64,000 bases of DNA, taken from positions 1 through 64,000 of the forward strand of contig JAYVJL010000156.1 in assembly GCA_043769295.1 (NCBI GenBank), given 5' to 3'. The notes under the pieces are model-generated. The model saw nothing but the letters and a program-made list of their open reading frames with translations, did not search any database and had not been told where the DNA came from. The position numbers and the translations under genes were made by a program. The stretch comes from Aalborgiella sp043769295 (GTDB taxonomy: Bacteria; Pseudomonadota; Gammaproteobacteria; Burkholderiales; Burkholderiaceae_C). Below are positions 42,464-50,500 of this stretch, piece after piece (the stretch's first letter is position 1; each line of letters begins with the position of its first letter).

Positions 42464-44127
42464 AACGCCGCCAGTTCATTGCTGCAGCCAGCGCCTTGCC
42501 GCTTCTGGGTTGCAATAAACCGCCTGTGATTGAAGACATCCAGGGTGGTTTTACCGGCGTAGATATTGAACACGGGCACTTGTTACGGGACGCAAAATCG
42601 TGGACAACGCCTTCTCAAACCCGAAAAACCAAAGTCATCATCGCCGGTGGTGGTGTGGCCGGTTTGGTGGCTGCGCGGGCTTTGCGTTTGCAAGGCATCA
42701 ACGATTTTGTAATGCTGGAACTGGAAGACCACGCCGGCGGCAACAGCAAGGGCGGCAGCGTCAACGGCATCACCTGCCCGTTGGGGGCGCATTACCTGCC
42801 CGTCCCGTCTGAACAAGCCCCCCATGCTGCTGATTTGCGTGACATGCTGGAAGAACTGGGCGTACGTCAGCGCGTTGCGGGGCGTTGGACGTATGACGAA
42901 CGGGTGTTGTGCCACAGCCCGCAAGAACGCCTTTTTTTCAAGGGCAGTTGGCAAGACGGGCTGCTGCCTGTGCAGGATGTGGGCGCAGGCACGCTGGCGC
43001 AGTACCGCCAATTTGCCAAACTGGTTGAGGAAGCCCGAAAACGCAGCAACTGGTCCATTCCAGCCTCAAATTCGACCTTAACCGGCGTAGATATTGCCTT
43101 AACAGCTATCACATTTATAGCGTATCTAGATCAGCAAGGGTTGACCGATCCGCAACTGCGCTGGTATTTGGATTACTGCTGCCGCGACGATTACGGCGCA
43201 GGTGTCAGTACCGTCTCCGCCTGGGCAGGCATGCACTACTTTGCCAGCCGCCACGGTTTTCATGCACCAGGCGCAGAGATGTCAGAACCTTATGAGCGTG
43301 AAAGTGTGCTGACCTGGCCCCAAGGCAATGGCTGGATTACGCATCAGCTGGCTTTGCCACTGGGTGAGCGCTTACTTACAAAACGCCTCGTCACCCGCAT
43401 TGAAGTGATGAAGCATGGCGTGGAAGTCGATGTGTTTGATACAAGCACCCGGCAAACCGAGCGCTGGCAGTCGGCGCGCTGCATCGTTGCGCTGCCTATT
43501 TTTGTGGCGGCTCGGGTGGTGAAAAACCCGCCCGCTGTGTTGCAAGCGGCCGCCAGGCAAACCCGCTACGCCCCCTGGCTGGTCGCCAACATCCACATCG
43601 ACCAACCTTTGCATGACCGCTCTGGCGCTGCGCCGAGCTGGGACAATGTGATCTACGGCGCTGCGGGTTTGGGCTACGTGGATGCCCAGCACCAAAGCCT
43701 GAAACCGGTGCCCGGCGCCACAGTGTTGACGCATTACCGCGCTTTGGGCGATAAGGCGGACGGTCGCAAACAGTTCTTGGAGCGCCCCTGGAGCCGCTGG
43801 CGGGACGAGATTTTGGCGGAATTATCAACAGCCCACCCCGATTTGGTGGCCAAAACCCGCCGCATCGACATCACCCGCTACGGGCACGCAATGGCGGTTC
43901 CTGTTCCAATTAGCCCGTCAAACCCGTTAAATCTGTCAAACAGTGGGTTTCATGCTCAAATTCGACCTCAGCCGGCGTATTTATTGCCTAGACTGCTATT
44001 AAAAAAAGAGCAAAAAGAAGGCCTGCCGCAGCCACTGTTGTTTGCGCACAGCGACTGGGCGGGTTACTCGGTGTTTGAAGAGGCCTTCGCACTGGGTCAT
44101 GCTGCGGGGAAGTTGGCATCAAAATAG
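42460..44127 (+). CDS. Tat-exported lipoprotein flavin amine oxidase
   Basis: 555 residues. The N-terminus MKRRQFIAAASALPLLGC combines a twin-arginine motif with a lipobox (Cys18), so the folded flavoprotein is probably exported and anchored to a membrane. FAD motif IIAGGGVAGLVAARALRLQG at 60-79 and the NAD(P)-binding-8/amine oxidase pattern follow; YLDYCCRDDYGAGVSTVSAWAGMHYFASR is characteristic of the group. With the SpeE-like enzyme upstream an amine such as a polyamine conjugate is a likely substrate (inference). Two full copies of the palindromic element and a 16-base patch of it lie within the gene, all in frame. Confidence 0.85.
   Translation: MKRRQFIAAASALPLLGCNKPPVIEDIQGGFTGVDIEHGHLLRDAKSWTTPSQTRKTKVIIAGGGVAGLVAARALRLQGINDFVMLELEDHAGGNSKGGSVNGITCPLGAHYLPVPSEQAPHAADLRDMLEELGVRQRVAGRWTYDERVLCHSPQERLFFKGSWQDGLLPVQDVGAGTLAQYRQFAKLVEEARKRSNWSIPASNSTLTGVDIALTAITFIAYLDQQGLTDPQLRWYLDYCCRDDYGAGVSTVSAWAGMHYFASRHGFHAPGAEMSEPYERESVLTWPQGNGWITHQLALPLGERLLTKRLVTRIEVMKHGVEVDVFDTSTRQTERWQSARCIVALPIFVAARVVKNPPAVLQAAARQTRYAPWLVANIHIDQPLHDRSGAAPSWDNVIYGAAGLGYVDAQHQSLKPVPGATVLTHYRALGDKADGRKQFLERPWSRWRDEILAELSTAHPDLVAKTRRIDITRYGHAMAVPVPISPSNPLNLSNSGFHAQIRPQPAYLLPRLLLKKEQKEGLPQPLLFAHSDWAGYSVFEEAFALGHAAGKLASK
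42553..42568 (+). repeat. 16-base patch identical to the in-gene palindromic element
   Basis: ACCGGCGTAGATATTG occurs here and at 43081-43096, in the same reading frame (Thr-Gly-Val-Asp-Ile). No hairpin half follows. It could be a remnant or a conversion patch of the element, or chance. Confidence 0.4.
43065..43121 (+). repeat. dispersed palindromic element, copy 9 (inside amine oxidase gene)
   Basis: CTCAAATTCGACCT, then ACCGGCGTAGATATTGCCTTA and the hairpin half AGCTATCACATTTATAGC. Encodes about residues 203-221 of the amine oxidase in frame. The left 14 bases are shared with copy 10 in the same gene, which extends the element leftward. Confidence 0.7.
43955..44016 (+). repeat. dispersed palindromic element, copy 10 (inside amine oxidase gene)
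   Basis: CTCAAATTCGACCT, then AGCCGGCGTATTTATTGCCT and TGCTATTAAAAAAAGAGCA. Encodes about residues 499-519 (QIRPQPAYLLPRLLLKK), in a different frame from copy 9. Close to the intergenic consensus. Confidence 0.8.
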
Positions 44128-44130
44128 CAT

Positions 44131-44556
44131 TCAGTCCAAATCCTCCATGGCCAGCAGATGGTACCGCTGTCCATAGGAGAAAGGAACGACCCGCACCAGC
44201 GTCATAATGTGTTCGGTCTCCTCGTCGGAATGCACTTTCACCATCATCGCGCTGTGCCCTTCACGTGCTAATTTGATATATTTGTGGACAGTGGCACCTT
44301 CCGTGCCAACAGACGGCATCACGACATCTGACTCCTGGTCGGCTTTGCCAATATCCTTCAACACCTGTTGCGGCGTCAACAGCATGACAACGCGCTCTTC
44401 CGATTTCTTGTTTGGATGATCTGCAAGGTAGCTGTCTACTGCATGAGCCACCTGCGAAGCATCATCTGCGTTGGGAAACATGACAAAAGCATAGCCCTTG
44501 GGATAAAAAACGCCGCTCATGGTCAGCATGTCCGGGGTGAGTTGGAATGTTTTCAT
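44131..44556 (-). CDS. unknown conserved-looking protein downstream of the glucan synthase gene
   Basis: 141 residues, no signal peptide or membrane segment. It has a good Shine-Dalgarno (AAGGAG) and follows the giant synthase gene by 24 bases on the same strand, so it is probably co-transcribed with it. Sequence features: FYPKGYAFVMFPNADDASQVAHAV near 17-40 and a C-terminal acidic end MEDLD; alternating strand/helix pattern suggests a compact alpha/beta fold. I do not recognise the family and do not assign a function. It converges on the amine oxidase gene with a 3-base gap. Confidence 0.7.
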   Translation of the reverse strand: MKTFQLTPDMLTMSGVFYPKGYAFVMFPNADDASQVAHAVDSYLADHPNKKSEERVVMLLTPQQVLKDIGKADQESDVVMPSVGTEGATVHKYIKLAREGHSAMMVKVHSDEETEHIMTLVRVVPFSYGQRYHLLAMEDLD

Positions 44557-44580
44557 CGTAGATACTCCTTTTTAGCTAAC

Positions 44581-47500
44581 TTACACAACAAAATCCTGCG
44601 TCTGCAAGCCTTGAACCAAGAGCACCGACCGCGCAGGGAGGTCGGCCAAGGACAACCATTGCCCCTCTGACAGGGTGCGGTCTGGTTTGAAGTCCCCTGC
44701 AGTCATCATACCTACACGCTGCCAGCGTATATGCACCATCCTGCCTTGAATATTGAGCTTTAAATCAACAAAAGTCCACTCTGCGGGCAGGCAAGGAAAC
44801 AGTGATATTTGTCCATGTCGCACTTGTAAACCCAGCAAGTTTTCAATACCAGCGCGGTACAGCCACGCCGCAGAGCCGGTGTACCAACTCCAGCCGCCAC
44901 GCCCCACATAAGGTGCTGCGCCGTAAATATCGCCCGCCATGACATAGGGCTCAAGTTCATACAGCGGGCCACGCTGGGGGTCAGCATGACGGTGTGCTGG
45001 ACTGAGTGCTTTGAAGCTCTCCCAAGCGGCTTCAGCGTCCCCCGTTTTTGCTTGAGCCATCATCGCCCAGACGGCGGCATGCGCGTATTGACCGCCGTTT
45101 TCACGCACGCCTGGCGGGTAGGCCTGGATATAGCCCGGGTTGTTTTCAGACTTGGAAAAAGGCGGTGCTAAAAGCCGCAGCAAACCAGCGTCACGGTCCA
45201 TCAATTCCCGATTCATGGCGCGCATGGCCGGCTGAGTGAAGTGATCGCTCGATGCGTTTGAGAGCACTGACCAGGCCTGGGCGATCAAATCAATCCGGCA
45301 TTCGGCATTGGCGCTGGAACCCAAAGCTGCACCATTGTCAAAAAAGGCACGCCGAAACCACTCCCCATCCCAACCATGGCTGTGAACGGCGGTGATCCAG
45401 CCCTCACGGCTGCTGCGCCATGTTGCGGCACGTTCGCCCTCCCCACGCGACTCCGCCAGCGGTGCAAAGCGATCCACCACGGCACACAAAAACCATGCCA
45501 GCCAGACCGATTCGCCACGCCCCTCATGCCCCACCCGGTTCATGCCATCGTTCCAATCGCCAGTCCCCATGAGCGGCAAACCATGCGCGCCGGTAGCCAG
45601 GCTTTTGTCGATGGTCAGGGCGCAATGCTCATACACAGAGGCGGACAGCTGACTCACCAGCGGCGTATAGTACGCGTCCTCAGCACCCTCGGCAATCGCT
45701 GGGCCTTCGATGAAATGCACGTCCTGATCCAGGATATTCGCATCACCGGTGACCTCAACGTAGTGCGCGCAAGCGTATGGCAACCACAGCAAATCATCTG
45801 AAAAATGGGTTCTGACCCCTTCGCCGCTGGGCGCATGCCACCAATGCTGCACGTCTCCTTCTGGGAATTGTCGCGATGCATTCAGCACAATCTGGTCATG
45901 CAGGCGTTGCGGGTCACTGACGGCAAAAGCCATGGCATCCTGCAACTGGTCTCGAAAGCCAAAGGCACCACCGGCTTGGTAAAAGCCTGCTTTGGCCCAT
46001 AAACGCGAGGTCAAGGTTTGATACAGGAGCCAACGGTTCATCAGCGCGTCAAACAAAGGGTCGGGCGACTTGACCTGGATCTTCTCAAGAACGCCTGACC
46101 AATGGTTTTTTACAGAATCAAGTGCATGCGCCACATCCCTGGTTTGCCAAGTCTGGGCCAATTGCTCAGCCTGTGCGGCATCGGCGGCATAGCCAAGCAT
46201 GAATGTCAGATTCAAACGCTGTCCTGCTTGTATTGTTAAATCACCAAACAGCGCTGCACCCGGATCTAAACTGCCTGCCATTTTTTGATTCAAGCTGACA
46301 GGCATGACCAGCTGACCCGCTGAATTAAAAAACTCGCTGCGATCACACGTCCACTGTATGGGCTCGGGCAGTCCGGTCAACGCCAAAAAGGCCGTGCTTC
46401 CACCAAACCCGGAGCGGCTTTCGCATTGCTGCGCATAAAGCACGGGCATGTTCTTGCTTTTCCAGACGCTTACCGTCCGCCTGTCTGTGCGGTTTGCACC
46501 CATTTGCCACTCGACCATGCCGTGCACACGCAGATGCCGTTTTTTAGACCCGGCGTTGTGCAGCTGTACCCGGACAAACTTGACCGAATCATTGATGTCG
46601 ACGAAAAAAGTGGTTTCAAGCTCAAGTTGATCATGCAGACACTCAAACACGCTGTAGCCCTGACCATGCCGTACCCTGAAAGACGGCACCGATCCGCTTT
46701 CGGTACTTGGCGTTAAAGCAAGCAGCGCATGTGTCGCCCGGTCTTGCAAGATGAAATGCTCGAAACCTGGGTCTTGCACCGGATCGTTGGACCAGGGCGT
46801 CAACTGCTGCAAGCGACTGTTGACCGCCCAGGTGTAACCCGCACCAGCTTCTGACACTTGACAGCCAAACGATGCATTTGAAATGACATTCACCCAAGGG
46901 CGCATAGGCCGTTGCGATGCATCAATGTGAAACTGAAACTCACCCGTCACAAAATCAAAAACACCCTGTGGTTCTTTGGGAATCTCCTTCTGCCTGGATG
47001 TCGTGCTGAGCGAGGAAGTCAAAAATGACGTGGTTATCGCCTCTTTGCCAGGTTGATTTTTCACAGTGTCACGTTGTGACAGAATTTGTTGTGCCAGAGG
47101 ACGACCGTCCGCAACAAGAACGATGCGCGCCAGAACCGACAGAGTTGCGCGTTCAGACGGGCTGACTTCACTTTCAGACAGCAGATAAAACCCCGCGATG
47201 TCGCTGCGCGGAAAGCTATGCATGGATTGTTGAATTGTACGGTCACGCAGGTTTAAAATATCCCGTTGCAAAGGCATCAGGTAGGAGTTGATTTCACTGT
47301 TCAAAATCACCAGATCAACCGCCAACCCACAAAAACTCCACCAAGGTTGGGCGCGCAACAGGGTATGAACCAGGCCAAGCCCATGGTTGGAATGAATTCG
47401 GACAAGGATGATGGGCTTATCCCCCGACAGACCAAAGCGCCAGAGCTGACGCAAGTCAAGCGAGGCACGTTCAGTGACCGGTCTGCCAGAGGTGTAGATC

Positions 47501-50500
47501 AAGGCGGTATTCAGATCTTGCAGGGCGGCATTTTCGTCGGGAGCCAGCCCCAGGTCTCGTATACGTACCTGCGCCAGGGTTGCGGCCATGCGCTTGGCGC
47601 GTTTCACATGCATGGGCTGCAAATATTTATCAATGCGTAACATCAAATCGTTAGCATTGCCAGCGGCCGCTGTTGCGAAACTCAGGCGGGCAATAGCACC
47701 AGCGGGTATGCGCACTTGCACGCGCAACCCTGCGACGGGATCAAGTCCATTGATCGGGGAGCCATCTACGGTCCTGGCTTCGACCTGTACCGCCGGCTGC
47801 GTCACCGTTCGACCACGCCCTACAAAAGAGCGCCTGTCTGACACGAAGTCGACAGCACCCACATTGACATCTGACTCAGCCAGAAAATGTGCCGCAACCA
47901 AGGTTGGGTCGCCCTGTAAACGCGGCTTACGCGTCAACATCATGGCGCGCCACTCAGGAAGCCAGTCCGTCTGCACGAATAGGTTGGAAAAAGCAGGATG
48001 TGCCTCGTCCGCCCGTGCGTCCGCCAGCACGGCTTCAAAGTATGAAATCACCTCCAGGTTCATCTCAACAGTGGACAGGTTCTGGAGTGTCACCATCCGC
48101 AATTCCGTGTCATCTTCTGGACTGACCAGAACCGTGGTGTTGATCTCCAGTTTTTTGGATATCGCCTGGTATAACACCCGGTCTGCCAGAAAGGTCGCCT
48201 TGTATTGCCAGTCAGGATGTGGGGCAGGATGGTAGGTGATGGACGACAGGCGGGCATCTTTGTCTGCACGAACGTAAATAAACGAACCATACTGATCACG
48301 CAGCAGATCATCACGCCAGCGCGTAATGTTGTGCGTGGCATTGTGGCCATGCCATCGGCTCACACCAGCTCCATTTGCACGCAATACAACGCTATAACAA
48401 CCATTTGACAAAAGCTGCGTAGGCTGTTGACCGGTTGCTTGAGGATCAATATCTCGGGCTTGATACAGTTTTGTCTGCTCTTGAAATTGAGACTCGGGCA
48501 GAACACGTGGATCGGCGGTCTTGATGATCTGGCGCGGTGTTTTTTCATGCAAAAGCGAATCAAAGGCCTGTACCAAAGGTGCACTGGCAAACCATCTGCG
48601 TGGTGCCTCGTCACACAGCACGTTGCACAATGCGACCAAAGACATGCCTTGATGATGGGCCATGAAGGTGTTCACCAGACTGAAAGCCTGCGCGTCCGCT
48701 TGTCTCGACACCGTAAAATCCACCGCATCAATAAAACCGAATTTCCCACGTGCGCCGAGCAAAGTGAGTTTTTTTAAATTTGCTACCGCCTGCTGTGGTT
48801 CAAACATGCCCGCCATGACGCTGGCGTAGGGTGCGACAACACGGTCAAGGATGGGCGTGCGTCGCAATGCAAGTCTCGGCACGCCAAACGGCGAATATTG
48901 ATAGGCGAGTGTATGGTCTTGCGCAAAATAGGCTGACTCCGAAACACCCCAAGGCAGCTGTTCAGAATCGCCGAATGCCTGCTGCTCCATCACCGCCGCG
49001 TGTCCACTGACGTGCAGCAAGCCTTGATCTGGCTCCGTCATGATGAGCGAAGGCATCAAATACTCAAACATAGATCCCGACCAAGACTTGAGCCCTGGTG
49101 TCACACCAACCGTCAAAAATGAACGTCCAAGGGCAGCCCAATGCCGTTTGGGAACGTCGCCCTTGGCTATCGCCAAAAAACTGGTCTGTCTGGCCTCTGA
49201 GGCGATCAAATCGTAATAGCTCTTATCGAGTATTTTCTCGTGTACGCGCAACCCGATATGAAACAGATGACGCTTGGCGCTGTACAGACCGCTAAAATTC
49301 ATGTCTTGAAACAAACGTGTACAGCGTTCAGCCAGAAGTCGAAGCGCGGCTGCGTGTGCCAACTGTATTTCCTCCGTTTCACCGCTTTCAACACACTGTG
49401 AAAACTGCTGGCAAGCTTGCGCCAACGTCAGCAAGTGGCCCGCCAAATTTCCGCTATCGACGGTAGACACATAGGCAGGCATCAGCACTTCCAGCGAGCG
49501 CGTTTCATACCAGTTGAACAAATGTCCCTCGTTTTTAGGCAGTTTTTCAACGGTATCCAGCGTGGCTTGTAGCCGGTTGATGAGGTCAGCCGTTGAAATC
49601 CAGCCAAATTCACGGGCACAGGCTACGGCCAAAAGATACAAACCAATATTGGTAGGAGAGGTCCGATGCGCGATGATGGGCTCAGGGTCCATCTGCAAAT
49701 TGTCGGGCGGCAGATAATGATCATCGGGGCCGACTGTGGTTTCGAAAAAATGCCATGTCTGCAAGGCCAATGCGAGCAAATATTCGCGGTCATTCTCTTT
49801 AAGTTTGCAGCTGATTCGGCGATCAACTGGTTTGCTGGCCCAATAGGCTGTCAGTGGCGCGGCCGCCCATAACAGAAACATGCCCATACCCAGCCATGGA
49901 TATGGGCTCATCACGGCGGCGGCGGCCAGCGCACAACCCAAAATGGTCGTCGTTGCATGGCTGCGGACAAAAACCAATAAGGTATATCTCGCAGTAGCCT
50001 GTGCTTGCGCAGCGGTTGTCCATTCCAATAAATTCTTGTGGCTGACGGCCATACGCCAGACAGCTCTAAAAATCGCATCCAACATCAGCCTCGCCTGCGC
50101 CAAAAGCTGGCTCAACTGCCAAAAGCTTGCGACAACACTTCGTAGGAGATCACGCAGACCGACATCAAAAAAGTGCGGCCATGCAATGCCACGGCGCGTC
50201 GGCACCAATCCTGCCAATGCACCTACACCCGGCCCAACCCAGTAAGCGCAAAAAACAAGACCTACAGCTGTCACCCATGGTATGGATGCGGTAAAAACAA
50301 CCCAGGCCAACAAGAAGAAAGATGCAGGAGCGATCAAGGAACGGCGTAGATTATCCAGCATGCGCCACGCACCCAATGCGTCAATCCCAAAATTTCGTGA
50401 ACGACAGATGAAGGGGATCAGCTGCCAATCCCCTCGTGTCCAGCGATGCACGCGCGACGCGGCTACGCCAGCATGATGCGGTTGATCTTCCATCACGATG

